A DNA stretch of 64,000 bases, from the NCBI GenBank assembly GCA_041741535.1, contig JBGSJV010000132.1, forward strand, positions 1-64,000. The letters run 5' to 3'. Positions 8,226 through 17,339 of this stretch are shown piece by piece. The stretch's first letter is position 1. Every line of letters begins with the position of its first letter. The notes beneath the pieces are model-generated. The model saw only the letters and a program-made list of their open reading frames with translations. It did not search any database and was not told the DNA's origin. The position numbers were made by a program, and so were the translations under genes. The DNA comes from M30B19 sp041741535 (GTDB taxonomy: Bacteria; Planctomycetota; Planctomycetia; Pirellulales; Pirellulaceae).

Positions 8226-9083
8226 TCATATCCAGCGGATGGGGTCGGCTTCCGCAACGCTGCACCAGACATTTATAGCAGGAAACCGCTGTGCTAATCG
8301 ATGGGCCAGGACTTCCTGGGCGAACCGTTCGCTGGCGAAATGTCCGAGCAGCAGTAGTTCGATTTGCGCGGTTTGCGCCTCCAGGCAGGTGTGGAAAGAA
8401 GTTTCGCCCAACACCAGGAGATCACAATCGAGGCGACGGGCGTCCTTGATGAATTCGCCGGCGCTGCCACAGCCGATGGCGACCGTTTGGACATCGACAT
8501 GCCCGCTGGTGATATGTTGTAAATGCTCGATGTGCAGCGTTTGCTTCAAGAGCAGGGCAATGTCCAGCAAAGGTCGAGGCGATGGGTAGGATCCCCAACG
8601 TCCCCGTCCGATTCGGATGGGCGTCGAATCGGAGTGGAGTTGAACGCTGGACGAACGGGTTTGTTCGGTCGTTATTCTCTGTTCAGTCTCGAGAGATTTT
8701 GGCTCCAGCGGCTGAATGTTCTCTAGTTGCAAGAGTTCCGCCAATTGCTGGTTGATGCCTTCGGCCGCCGAATCGAATCGCGTGTGAAGACTTAGGACGC
8801 TGATGCGGTGACTAGCCAATTGCCACAAGAGCAGCCCGGTGTCGTCGGTCGTTGTCACGCTTCGAAGTGGCCGGAATGGCAAGGGGTGATGTGAGACGAT
8901 TAGCGAAGCGTCACGGCGAATAGCTTCGACCACTACAGGTAGCGTGATGGTCAAGCAAGTCATGATGTTTGTTGCGGGCGCGAGCGGATCGCCCAACAGG
9001 AGGCCGGTGTTGTCCCAAGATTCGGCCAAGCACGTGGGCGCCCATTCGTGCAGAACCGCATCGACTTCGCCGATGGTGATCAC
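8226..9083 (-). CDS. Nif3-like dinuclear metal centre protein
   Basis: The 285-residue protein matches the NIF3/YbgI (DUF34) family. The N-terminal half has ESWDNTGLLLGD, the metal motif SHHPLPF (H65, H66) and LHTRFDSAAEGINQ. The C-terminal half has VGCGSAGEFI, LGETSFHTCLEA and GHFASERFA, which complete the metal site. These proteins form toroidal hexamers and bind two metals; one proposed role is a GTP cyclohydrolase I-like or hydrolytic activity, but the function is not settled. It lies 8 bp downstream of the 891-codon gene and 72 bp upstream of pdxJ, so it is probably transcribed with both. Confidence 0.9.
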   Translation of the reverse strand: MITIGEVDAVLHEWAPTCLAESWDNTGLLLGDPLAPATNIMTCLTITLPVVVEAIRRDASLIVSHHPLPFRPLRSVTTTDDTGLLLWQLASHRISVLSLHTRFDSAAEGINQQLAELLQLENIQPLEPKSLETEQRITTEQTRSSSVQLHSDSTPIRIGRGRWGSYPSPRPLLDIALLLKQTLHIEHLQHITSGHVDVQTVAIGCGSAGEFIKDARRLDCDLLVLGETSFHTCLEAQTAQIELLLLGHFASERFAQEVLAHRLAQRFPAINVWCSVAEADPIRWI

Positions 9084-9091
9084 GTTGATTG

Positions 9092-11767
9092 TTACTCCAC
9101 TTTGATTCGGTAGTTCATGGTTCGCTTTTCGTCGGTGGCCCGCAAAGTCAGCGTTTTGCCCAGCAGTGTGTCCACGTTGTATAAAATAATGGGTTTGCTG
9201 GCTTGCCCGGGTTGAACTTCGAAAAACGTGAGACTGGAGGCTTTCCGATCGGGCACGGTCAAGTTCAAGGTATAAGTGACGGGCCCGGGGCTCCGGTTGA
9301 TTAATGTGACCATGATAATGAAGCGATTTTTATCGAGTCGCTTCTTCGTGACAAACTCGACATCTTCGGCCCCGACATACATGGGCTGCCAGGCACTGAA
9401 GGACGGGAGCTCGTCGGAAGTCATTTTGAAGTCGACGCGCATCAGGTGCTGTTTTGTCAAAGCGCCGGAGCGGATTTGGACGGGTGCCAGTGAAGTCACG
9501 ACTTCACCTCGTCCGGCCTGAAATGGCACGCGTGTATCGTTGGCGAATAACTCGGGGTTGGATAAAAACACATTCCCACTAACGCCGTGCGGGAAGTGAT
9601 TCTGAAAGGTCATTTTCAATGGCTGTCGCTCATGGGAGACGCTTTCCAAAGTTCGGCGATCAAACTGGATGGACATCCGCAGCAGAGCCACGGAGAGGTC
9701 GAGACCGCGAATAAACCTTGGCCATGGATCGGAGGTGAAAGATTGCACGCCATCGACTTGTGAGAGTTCCTCCGTTCGGCCCCATAGATCGGTAATTTCC
9801 ACTTGTTTTCCCAAGTAGAGGGTTTCGACCGTGGGTTGATTGTTCCAGGTGAACATAAACGCTTCGTTGTTTTTGGCGAACCAATGGTTGACGCTGCCGT
9901 TGGGCAGTTGGATATGCCCCAAATACTCCGCTCCATTCAAGTGAATGGCGAGCGTTCGCCAAGGCAACAAGATTTCGGTTGGGTTATTTCCTGAATGAAA
10001 CAAACCTGTTTCGCGATCAAACGGTTTGGGCACAAACGCACGGCTCATACCCAGTCGCTTGGCTTCGATCATTTGGCGGCACAATTCTTGGACGCGAGTC
10101 GCCAAGTCGTAATCGGTACTTGAAACGGGTTGCAACGCTACGTAGGTCTCGCCATTGGATTCTTCTTTCAGTCGTTCAAAATTGAACGCCATTTCTTCGC
10201 TGGTTAGGGGAGGTTCGGCGGAGATCGAATGAAAGTCCCAGTGTTGTTTTTCGGGTTTCGCGCGTTGTAGCAACCAATTCCAGGGCAAGCCGACTTTGGT
10301 TTGTTCCCCGTACTTTCGGAAATGTTCACGAATGGTCTTCATCCGTTCAAACGCATTTGCGTTTTCCGCGATACCCGAGTCCTGGTCGCTGCCAATTTGC
10401 CAACGATCGATTCTCAAACTCCATTCAACGAGGATGGGTTGGATTGCTTCCAGGAACAAGTCAACATCGCTGGTCAAGGCGGCAATCCCATGCTCATGTT
10501 GCCAATATTTCTTGAAGATTCGGGTTGGGGGTTCATCCAAGACACCGACGACATCGATTTCCAGTCGCACGAGACGTTGCAACAGATTGCCTAAAGCTTG
10601 GGTTTGTTCGGGCTGTTCGTGGTCCAACCAAACAGGAAGTTTGATCCAATTGACTCCTAGTTGCTGTAGCGTGGCCCCCAAGGCGTATTGATCTAAATTG
10701 ATGATCGACAGAGGAAGCGATAGACCAAACAAACGGTCGGGGCCCGGTGTTTCGGGGCGTACCACGACGAAGCTCAATTCCCGAACTAAAGGATTGACTT
10801 CGCGGTCCATGAGTGTGATCACCAATCGGTAATAGCCTTCGTGGAACTGATTACCGGCCTCGAGGTTCTTGGGGGTCAACCGCCATTCGTATTGTTGGAC
10901 GGCATACCCTTGAGAAGTTCCATCGCGCGACACGGCCAAGCGGGACACTTGGGAGTCGTCGAGAAAGCTCAGCGACTCGGTGCGGAGAGGATTTCCGCGC
11001 TCGTCATAGAGTTCCATTTTCAATTGCGCGTCCGTCCGGCGCATTCCCGAAACACGGCAATTCAACTTGACCTGATCCGCCGAGACGAAAATATGGAGGG
11101 GGTTGGCAAATTCTAAGTGGACGCGTGGTAGTTCTTGTACCGAGATGTCATCAAAATACGCATGTCCAAACAAAGCCGAGGCTTCGGTCGGGCGTACATG
11201 GAGTCCAATTACCGCAGAGTCGATTTCAGGTCGCTCGGCTGAAATCAACGGCGATTCGATTTCGATCCAACCGTCGGTGGTCGATTGGGCGGTGGTTTGG
11301 TAAGCATCCAATCGTTGTTCGTTGGCATCAAAAAACGTAAACGAAACCCAGGCCTCGCACGTGTGTCCAATCTTGGTCGGGATGTTCAAGCGAAATCGCA
11401 ACCGATAACTGCATTGTTGATTGATCTTCACCGGCGGCGAATAGACGGCTGCTTGCCCACCGTCGAGTGCCATGCTCAAGACTTGATTGTCGGCGCCGCT
11501 TGGGTCGGGTTGGATCTCGAGACGACTGTAGCGCGGATACCCCGTTCCTGTTTGACGTCGCCAACTGTCTGGCCATTTGTCGTAATTGAGGTCGGAATCG
11601 GATTGAAATGCGCAAGAATAAACAAATTCTTGATCGGAATTCGTGTCGGAAACTTGTCCAACAATTGGAGTTGGAGCGGCAATGGTAGCTCCAAACAGGC
11701 ATAGAGCTAAATTCCAGGCCGTCACCCATGAACGTTGGTAGGTTGGCTTGGACTTGTCACGGTTCAC
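9092..11767 (-). CDS. Large secreted protein with a carbohydrate-binding-like module and a glycosidase-like barrel
   Basis: The 891 residues begin with a basic stretch and a hydrophobic signal (ALCLFGATIAAPTPIVG, roughly 20-38). Residues about 45-215 look like a beta-sandwich carbohydrate-binding module, ending in the typical ALFGHAYFDDISV. A second beta-rich module follows to about 340. From about 345, after PGPDRLFGLSLP, come repeated strand-helix units (LGVNWIKLPVW, EIDVVGVLDEP, IDRWQIGSDQD) that suggest a glycoside-hydrolase-like TIM barrel. I cannot point to a sure catalytic pair. The last 200 residues are again beta-rich. It probably acts on polysaccharide outside the cytoplasm. It starts the transcript that continues into the Nif3-like gene and pdxJ. 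Confidence 0.75.
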   Translation of the reverse strand: MNRDKSKPTYQRSWVTAWNLALCLFGATIAAPTPIVGQVSDTNSDQEFVYSCAFQSDSDLNYDKWPDSWRRQTGTGYPRYSRLEIQPDPSGADNQVLSMALDGGQAAVYSPPVKINQQCSYRLRFRLNIPTKIGHTCEAWVSFTFFDANEQRLDAYQTTAQSTTDGWIEIESPLISAERPEIDSAVIGLHVRPTEASALFGHAYFDDISVQELPRVHLEFANPLHIFVSADQVKLNCRVSGMRRTDAQLKMELYDERGNPLRTESLSFLDDSQVSRLAVSRDGTSQGYAVQQYEWRLTPKNLEAGNQFHEGYYRLVITLMDREVNPLVRELSFVVVRPETPGPDRLFGLSLPLSIINLDQYALGATLQQLGVNWIKLPVWLDHEQPEQTQALGNLLQRLVRLEIDVVGVLDEPPTRIFKKYWQHEHGIAALTSDVDLFLEAIQPILVEWSLRIDRWQIGSDQDSGIAENANAFERMKTIREHFRKYGEQTKVGLPWNWLLQRAKPEKQHWDFHSISAEPPLTSEEMAFNFERLKEESNGETYVALQPVSSTDYDLATRVQELCRQMIEAKRLGMSRAFVPKPFDRETGLFHSGNNPTEILLPWRTLAIHLNGAEYLGHIQLPNGSVNHWFAKNNEAFMFTWNNQPTVETLYLGKQVEITDLWGRTEELSQVDGVQSFTSDPWPRFIRGLDLSVALLRMSIQFDRRTLESVSHERQPLKMTFQNHFPHGVSGNVFLSNPELFANDTRVPFQAGRGEVVTSLAPVQIRSGALTKQHLMRVDFKMTSDELPSFSAWQPMYVGAEDVEFVTKKRLDKNRFIIMVTLINRSPGPVTYTLNLTVPDRKASSLTFFEVQPGQASKPIILYNVDTLLGKTLTLRATDEKRTMNYRIKVE

Positions 11768-11910
11768 GGTAGCTCATTATCCTAAGGGTGCATTTGAGTC
11801 CTCATCGAAAGACGGATCGGCGTTTTTAGAGGATCGCTAGGGTTGAATGTTTTTGACCCAAACAATCGTTATACTCCGTCGCGAATGCGGAGCTTTCGGG
11901 AGAAATTGAA

Positions 11911-12693
11911 TTGCTACAATTGAAACTTTCCGTGCAATTGGCCTGTCTGGGCCTGCCGTTAAAATCGGCCTTGCCGTTGGCGGCCGAGTTAGGAGCCAAC
12001 GCGGTAGAGATTGATGTTCGCAAGGAGTTGCCTCTTCCGGTTTCTCGAACTGCAGTGCGTCAACTGCTAAAGTGGTTGGACGATTATCGACTTCGAATTG
12101 CCTGTTTGACGTTTCAAACGCGGCATGGACTTGGTGATCCGATGTATCTGGAACGACGCATTGAAGCCATCAAGGAGAATTTGCGTTTGGCTTACCAATT
12201 GGGGTGCTCCGCACTGGTTTGTGATCTTGGTGAAATTCCGAAACCAGACGAAGTGGAACGGCGCAGTGTGTGGTTGGATGTGATCAACGAGCTCGGTCGT
12301 TTTGCTCAGAAAGAGGGAGCTTTCCTAACAGCGAGGACGGGTGCAGCCGAGTCTCGGGAATTGGCAGAACTTCTTCGCGATGCCCATCCTGGTAGTCTGA
12401 TGGTGGATTTGGATCCCGGAAATCTGATCCTGCATGGGCATCCCTGGGATACGGCAGCGCAAGACCTGGGCGCTTACACGATCCATTTACATGCTCGGGA
12501 CGCCGTGCGTGATTTTTCTGCGCGGCGCGCCATTGAAGTTGAAGTCGGTCGCGGGTCCGTGGATTGGGCCGCTGTATTGGCTGGATTGGAACAGCATGGA
12601 TTCAACGGGTACACGACCATCGGCCGGATGGAAGCCTTGAATCCAAAGCTCGAATACCAGCAAGCGGCCGAGTACTTGCAAAACTTATTCTAG
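11911..12693 (+). CDS. Sugar phosphate isomerase/epimerase-like TIM-barrel protein
   Basis: The 260-residue cytosolic protein belongs to the xylose-isomerase-like TIM-barrel family (AP endonuclease 2 fold). Recognisable strands are LGANAVEID (near 30), SALVCDLGE, LMVDLDPGNLILHG (metal Asp) and TIHLHARD (metal His). The last strand reads GYTTIGRME, where many relatives carry a metal-binding Glu, so the site may be altered. The substrate is unknown; relatives act on inositol derivatives, ketoses and hydroxypyruvate. The start is TTG at 11911, preceded by GGGAGAAA, and a good -10 box (TATACT, 11870-11875) lies upstream. It is divergent from the large secreted protein gene. Confidence 0.8.
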   Translation: MLQLKLSVQLACLGLPLKSALPLAAELGANAVEIDVRKELPLPVSRTAVRQLLKWLDDYRLRIACLTFQTRHGLGDPMYLERRIEAIKENLRLAYQLGCSALVCDLGEIPKPDEVERRSVWLDVINELGRFAQKEGAFLTARTGAAESRELAELLRDAHPGSLMVDLDPGNLILHGHPWDTAAQDLGAYTIHLHARDAVRDFSARRAIEVEVGRGSVDWAAVLAGLEQHGFNGYTTIGRMEALNPKLEYQQAAEYLQNLF

Positions 12694-12710
12694 TGATCGG
12701 TCCGAGCAGG

Positions 12711-14456
12711 CTATCGGACGCGGCACGAAAAGCGAATGGTCCCGCCCGAGGTAACTTGGAGGGGTTTCTCGATGTCCCATCGCAAGACCGTCGAGCCTTG
12801 GTCATCATTTTGAGTGTAGAACTGGCAGGCCAAGTCACACGAGGCGCTGTCGGCAATGTACTCCAAGCGATCAGGGAGATTGTCGAGAATCGTTACGTTG
12901 CCGATGGTTTGATCGCCGACGTTTTCGAAACGCAAGACGAACTCGATCACATCCCCTTGTTGGGCGGCATCCTGTGATGCGAGTTTCACGACCTTCAGCT
13001 TTGGTCGTTGATTCGGCGAATGGCTCTCGACGATCTCGTCGGCTTTATCCACGTTTAAGACAACCTGCGCCGATTGGAAATCAGCAATCACTTGCACACC
13101 ATCGACTCCGGTCCAAGCGATGGCGGCCTGACGCCCCTTGGCCAACATCGCCTTCTGAGTATTGCTAAGTTCCGACTGTTGGACCAAGCTGACCATCGAG
13201 GCGACGGCATTTGTTCCTGACGTTTCGGTGGGCGACAATTGACCGACCGTCCACGTAGGTGCCGTTCGTTGTCGAACTCCTTGTGCAGCCTTGGCATCCC
13301 GCATTTGACGAAGTTGATCAAATTGTGCGGTTGATGAAGCCAGAGCTTTGCTGCCTTGCACTTGGTGGGGCAGGGTACTTTCGGTGGACAGGACGGGCAT
13401 TTCGCGAATTGTCTGGGCGACGTTCAACAGTTGTCGCACGGCCCCGAAACGAGGCGAATAGATTGCCACTCGGTTGCTGGCCACCACCAAGCGTTGGCCA
13501 TCCAAGGTATCGAAGTGGCCAACGGTGTCTTCGGTTTCCAACCCACTGACTTCCCAATTGTCGCCCGAGCCCACCAGCGCTGGAATGCTGCGATCACCAC
13601 CGTCGAAAATATGTTCCGAGTTCCACATACCGGCATGGCCAGCCTGCGGTGCAAGCATTTGCGGGATATAGCTCGGGTCTCGATCCGCTGCGTCCTGATT
13701 CCACTTGACCGTGGCGGTGGCTGGTTGTTCGTTCGTGGGTGGCAGCAAAGAAATAGGTAGTCCCGAGGAAGCGCCCGTGATTTCATGGACTTCTGGCAAA
13801 CGCGAGCCAATTCTCACGATTGCCATTGGTCGCCCCATGAGATCGGCGGTGCTCAAAAGATCAGATCCCGGAGCAAGTTCAAACGTTGGTTGTTTCTGGC
13901 CGTCGTGAGTCAACGTTCGGCTGGCTTCAGGATCTTCCAGGTACACAACCTTGACTACAAAATTTCCGTCAAGCGCGGCTTGAATGTCGTCGGCATTTAG
14001 ATCGACAACAATCGGAAATCGAGCCGCCAGTCCCGTTGGTGGGTAGAGTCGATGAACGACTTCAATCGTCGGGTAGAGTTCGGCACCCAAGTGTTCGGGA
14101 ATGTTGGTCAATCGATAGGAATAGACTCCGCCGATGAGTAGTCCCGCATTGATTCGATTTTGAGTTGGCGTAAATCCGTTGCCATGATGGACAGCAATCT
14201 GGGCACCCGTGCTCGAGTGCACTTCAACTGGTTGCAAATAACCTGGGCCGTCGGGAATACGATAGGCTTGTTGTTGCCCAACGGTACCGGGGGCCATCCG
14301 GGCGGAGTGAAATTGGTTCAGGTTTTGACCGTACGCTTGACCGATCAACAACGAAACGAAGAGTCCCACTTGGGCCAGGATTCGTCCGTGTATGCGAAAC
14401 CGCATCAAGCTGAATCGCGAGCAACCGATCTCCGCGGGGTTCGTTCGGCAAATCAT
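12711..14456 (-). CDS. Secreted DUF11-repeat protein sharing a domain with the next gene
   Basis: The 581-residue protein has a long basic N-terminus, then a signal segment (LAQVGLFVSLLIGQAYG, about 27-43). Residues about 105-235 form a beta-rich domain that resembles one in the gene at 14612: both carry YRL-N-I, YPT-EV, GNFV-KV-Y--DP and a late G-AI-RIG/RMG segment. The C-terminal 90 residues are a DUF11-type module (GDVIEFVLRFENVGDQTIG, then TILDNLPDRLEY), common in cell-surface proteins. It is probably periplasmic or surface bound. The ATG at 14456 is kept because AGGA lies 8 bases upstream. An inner ATG at 14405 would give a cleaner signal peptide but has no ribosome site. Function unknown. 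Confidence 0.8.
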   Translation of the reverse strand: MICRTNPAEIGCSRFSLMRFRIHGRILAQVGLFVSLLIGQAYGQNLNQFHSARMAPGTVGQQQAYRIPDGPGYLQPVEVHSSTGAQIAVHHGNGFTPTQNRINAGLLIGGVYSYRLTNIPEHLGAELYPTIEVVHRLYPPTGLAARFPIVVDLNADDIQAALDGNFVVKVVYLEDPEASRTLTHDGQKQPTFELAPGSDLLSTADLMGRPMAIVRIGSRLPEVHEITGASSGLPISLLPPTNEQPATATVKWNQDAADRDPSYIPQMLAPQAGHAGMWNSEHIFDGGDRSIPALVGSGDNWEVSGLETEDTVGHFDTLDGQRLVVASNRVAIYSPRFGAVRQLLNVAQTIREMPVLSTESTLPHQVQGSKALASSTAQFDQLRQMRDAKAAQGVRQRTAPTWTVGQLSPTETSGTNAVASMVSLVQQSELSNTQKAMLAKGRQAAIAWTGVDGVQVIADFQSAQVVLNVDKADEIVESHSPNQRPKLKVVKLASQDAAQQGDVIEFVLRFENVGDQTIGNVTILDNLPDRLEYIADSASCDLACQFYTQNDDQGSTVLRWDIEKPLQVTSGGTIRFSCRVR

Positions 14457-14504
14457 GGCGAGGTCCTGGCTGGCGTTGGCGTTTCTGATTGGCGAGTTAC
14501 GGTT

Positions 14505-14553
14505 TAAAAAAACAACCGCGTTCGGCTAGCTGGGCCAGCCTGGAACGCGGTTG
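14505..14553 (-). terminator. Rho-independent terminator (reverse strand)
   Basis: CAACCGCGTTC (14513-14523) and GAACGCGGTTG (14543-14553) make an 11-bp stem. Read on the reverse strand it is followed by a run of seven T. It ends the transcript of the lipoprotein gene at 14612 before the DUF11 gene begins, so the two paralogues are separate units or joined only by read-through. Confidence 0.85.
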
Positions 14554-14611
14554 AATCGAGTCTCGGTAGGGAGCAGTTTAGGGAGGTGCCGGAGAACCCG
14601 GCTCCTCGGGC

Positions 14612-15772
14612 CTAGTCCGCGATGCAACCGCCGTTGACACCCATTGGGAAGTTGCCATGCAACATGTCCGCTGGAGGTTGGTTGTTGCTGTGTCCGGGTC
14701 GCAGTGTTCGTTCCGTGACCATTACCTTGTTGGCTGGGCGAGGATAGCTGAGGCCGGGGCGTTGTTGAACGTGCATGTTCATTGTCGAGACCGGTTCAGG
14801 CAGATGTGTCGCCGTGTGGTTGTACATCATGTGGCTTTGCAAGCCTGCTGGACCACCGAGTGGGATGTGCGGAGGGCCAGGCAAGCCGATGGGAGTTCCC
14901 ACGCTAGGCATGCCGTAGTTGGGGCCGGTCATTCCCGAGATGTACTGACCAGATGGCGGACCAAACGTTGGGCTCATCATTCCCGCTGGTTGATTGAAAC
15001 CGGCAGCTGCGGCTCCTTCCCCACCGGAAGCTTCCAAGTCCTTGTTGCCCATCCGGATGATCGCCAAGATGGCGCCTCGGCGGTCGGCTTCTTGGATCGG
15101 GTTCACACCGGGGTCCAAGCGAGTACTGACCAGGGTTTCGATACCACCGATTGCCAACTCGGCGTAACCTGGATCTGGAATGTAGATCACTTTGGTTACA
15201 AAGTTGCCGGCGGTGGCTTGATCGAAGTCTTCTTCCGTCAGCTGAACCGGGATCGAAGTGTGGGCCAAGTACGCAGCCGAACGAGGCGACGAGGTGGCGA
15301 CTTCCAAGGTTGGATAGAAGGTTTGCCCTGGACGACCTTCAATATTACTGACCTTCAAGCGGTAGACTCCACCTTGGGTGAAGTTCTGCTTGCCGGGGAC
15401 AAACAGCGGTTGGCTGTCGTAACCACCTTGCCCGGTCGCATCCCAGCGAACTTGCATGGCTTCCGGTCGGTTGAACTCAATTTGAACGGTCGGGCCTTGA
15501 GCGGCCATCATGCCGCCCATCATGCCCTGTCCACCCATCATGCCTGGGCCGCCCATCGGACCATTGAACGAGGCCTGTGACACACCTCCCAAAGGTGCCA
15601 TTACACCAGGGCCTGGTCCGCCGACCCCGGGACCGGGTTCCATCAGCATTTGAGCTGGTGGTAGGTTATGAGCCATCGGAGCGCCGGTCCGAGACAAAGG
15701 TGCGTGACAGCCGGTTGCGGCAATCGTCAGTGCCGAAAACAGGATTCCAAATCCAAAGCGAACTCGCATCAT
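14612..15772 (-). CDS. Gly/Met/Pro-rich lipoprotein, paralogue of the DUF11 gene product
   Basis: Taken from the ATG pair at 15772/15769, behind AGGGGAAG, the product starts MMRVRFGFGILFSA and has a lipobox ending AATGC near residue 22. A Gly/Met-rich linker follows (GGPGMMGGQGMMGG). The folded domain then runs from about 100 to 235: YRLKVSNI, FYPTLEV, GNFVTKVIYIPDP, AILAIIRMG. It matches the domain in the gene at 12711. The C-terminal 150 residues are rich in Pro, Gly, Met and His. It is expected to be anchored to a membrane on the periplasmic side. I do not recognise the function. An in-frame start at 15811 is less likely, because it would bury the signal sequence. Confidence 0.8.
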   Translation of the reverse strand: MMRVRFGFGILFSALTIAATGCHAPLSRTGAPMAHNLPPAQMLMEPGPGVGGPGPGVMAPLGGVSQASFNGPMGGPGMMGGQGMMGGMMAAQGPTVQIEFNRPEAMQVRWDATGQGGYDSQPLFVPGKQNFTQGGVYRLKVSNIEGRPGQTFYPTLEVATSSPRSAAYLAHTSIPVQLTEEDFDQATAGNFVTKVIYIPDPGYAELAIGGIETLVSTRLDPGVNPIQEADRRGAILAIIRMGNKDLEASGGEGAAAAGFNQPAGMMSPTFGPPSGQYISGMTGPNYGMPSVGTPIGLPGPPHIPLGGPAGLQSHMMYNHTATHLPEPVSTMNMHVQQRPGLSYPRPANKVMVTERTLRPGHSNNQPPADMLHGNFPMGVNGGCIAD

Positions 15773-15779
15773 CTTCCCC

Positions 15780-15905
15780 TTACAGAGTCGAAGTGAGTGA
15801 TGCCTTGCCAACCACGGGCTGCATCAACTGGGTCGGGTCATTGATTTTGACAACGGACAACGGAATGTCTTTACGGTTGGAAAACCGGCCAGACGTTCCA
15901 AACAC
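15780..15905 (-). CDS. Possible 41-residue ORF ahead of the lipoprotein gene
   Basis: A GTG at 15905 has a perfect AGGAGG (15913-15918) 7 bases upstream. The frame runs 41 codons, beginning with (M)FGTSGRFSN, and stops with TAA 7 bases before the first ATG of the lipoprotein gene. The spacing would allow coupled translation. The peptide has no membrane segment or known motif. It may be a real leader peptide or an accident; only the ribosome site and position support it. Confidence 0.35.
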   Translation of the reverse strand: MFGTSGRFSNRKDIPLSVVKINDPTQLMQPVVGKASLTSTL

Positions 15906-16220
15906 GATCAATCCTCCTGCAGATTGACATGGACTCGTTCGCACGTTCCTCCTAGAATCACGCGAGAGCGAGCCTGCGCTGAAGTACCCGAACCATCCAT
16001 GGTTCAAATTCGCATCCCGTCAGGTACTTCTCCCGATCTAAGGTCCGGATAGACCGATTAGATTGGTTGTTTGTATTGTTCGGATGCTGGATAGCCATTT
16101 CTTGCGTAAAATCCGTACAACCGGACCTTGTTCTGCTGAATCGTGTCGTGCTAGCAGGTCCGGGCTTGATCAGGACCTCGATAAACGACAGGTGTCTTAA
16201 GCAGGAGAACACGAGCGACG
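15906..16220. other. Divergent intergenic region
   Basis: This gap between the reverse lipoprotein unit and the forward gene at 16221 must hold promoters for both directions. A second AGGAGG on the reverse strand (complement of CCTCCT near 15948) is not followed by a useful frame. I see no repeat, terminator or RNA gene. Confidence 0.3.
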
Positions 16221-17339
16221 ATGAACAAATCTCGATGGCTTCGTTGGATCTGTGCGGCCGGGATATTGGCGGTTGTTGCGTGTGTGATCGAGAGTTGGCC
16301 GTTGTCGTTCTCGGTCTTCTCGTGGGCAAGATCATTTGAGGTTGCCGAATCGGATGGACCTGCGGAGCCATTGCCCTTATGGGATACGGCGTCGAAGATT
16401 AAGACGGTTTCGACGACGGGACGTGCCGCATTTGGGAATGGTTCGTTGGGGAACGGTTCGTCGTCTCGGCTCCAAATGGATCGCAATGATCCGGCCGGAG
16501 TTCTTGAAAAAGTTGCGGAGACGATTCTGTCCGGCCCTCCACTGGTTGTTGATTTTCGTGGCCAGGCCAATTTGGAAGTTGCATTGCGACCCCTCAAATC
16601 GGTTCGAGGGCGGTCGAGCATCGTGCCGATGTCCGGTACATTTTCCAGTCTCGGGCAGGGGACAGGGCTCGCGCGATGGCAGGTAAACATTGGTTCGCCA
16701 ACGGCCGTTACGATGAATCTGGTTTCCCAACAACAGGAGACCCTCATCTATTCCAGCGTACCCGGTGCGGTTCAAGGTCTGGTTTCGACACAGCCGGATT
16801 GGTTCCGAACCACTGCCTCGGCAAGTGGCGACTCGAACTTTCGGGCAACTTCGTTGTATGGGTCTCCGACGAGTCTTGTGCAGTGGTTGCCTCATCACAT
16901 GGAATGTTTCTGGGGAGATTTGGCAGAGCTGCCGCTGCCGGTTCAGCGACTGGCAATGGAATCGGCGGATCATGAAGGCCATTTGGAGTTGCAGAGGGTT
17001 GTGATGGTCGGGACGGTTCGTCCATCCGTTGCTGCCCGTTTTGGTATTGCGGTGCCGACGGAGCAGGGCCTGTCGAACGCGGCGCGGGGATTGGCGGTGG
17101 ACGATTGGCAGGTATTTGCCGGTTGGGCTAGGCAAGTGCCAGTTCCGCTGCCCCATGTGGTAGAAATTCACTTGCGATCCGAACAAGCGGGCGTCTTCAA
17201 TCTGGAACGGGTCTCCTTCTTCCGCGTGCACCCCTTACGGCCTGAGTTAGACGAGATGGTCCGATTCGAATGGGGGCCATGGCAAGTTGCTGCTGGGTTA
17301 ACGCAGGAGGACGTTGTGGTACGGGTGGAGAAGCCTTGA
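16221..17339 (+). CDS. Unknown exported or membrane-anchored protein, first gene of a two-gene unit
   Basis: The 372-residue protein has one N-terminal hydrophobic segment (LRWICAAGILAVVACVIE, about 7-25) after a basic start, so it is secreted or anchored with its bulk outside. The rest is mixed and beta-rich, with segments such as PPLVVDFRGQ near 110 and LPHVVEIHLRSEQAG near 310. I recognise no family. AGGAGA lies about 14 bases before the ATG. Its stop overlaps the start of the P-loop ATPase gene (TGATG), so the two proteins are probably made together. The pairing suggests that the ATPase supports an envelope process, but this is inference only. Confidence 0.75.
   Translation: MNKSRWLRWICAAGILAVVACVIESWPLSFSVFSWARSFEVAESDGPAEPLPLWDTASKIKTVSTTGRAAFGNGSLGNGSSSRLQMDRNDPAGVLEKVAETILSGPPLVVDFRGQANLEVALRPLKSVRGRSSIVPMSGTFSSLGQGTGLARWQVNIGSPTAVTMNLVSQQQETLIYSSVPGAVQGLVSTQPDWFRTTASASGDSNFRATSLYGSPTSLVQWLPHHMECFWGDLAELPLPVQRLAMESADHEGHLELQRVVMVGTVRPSVAARFGIAVPTEQGLSNAARGLAVDDWQVFAGWARQVPVPLPHVVEIHLRSEQAGVFNLERVSFFRVHPLRPELDEMVRFEWGPWQVAAGLTQEDVVVRVEKP

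Noticed and set aside
16377..17231. A 284-codon reverse frame
   Set aside because: It is antisense to the coupled gene at 16221, whose start, signal and overlap with the ATPase gene are better evidence.
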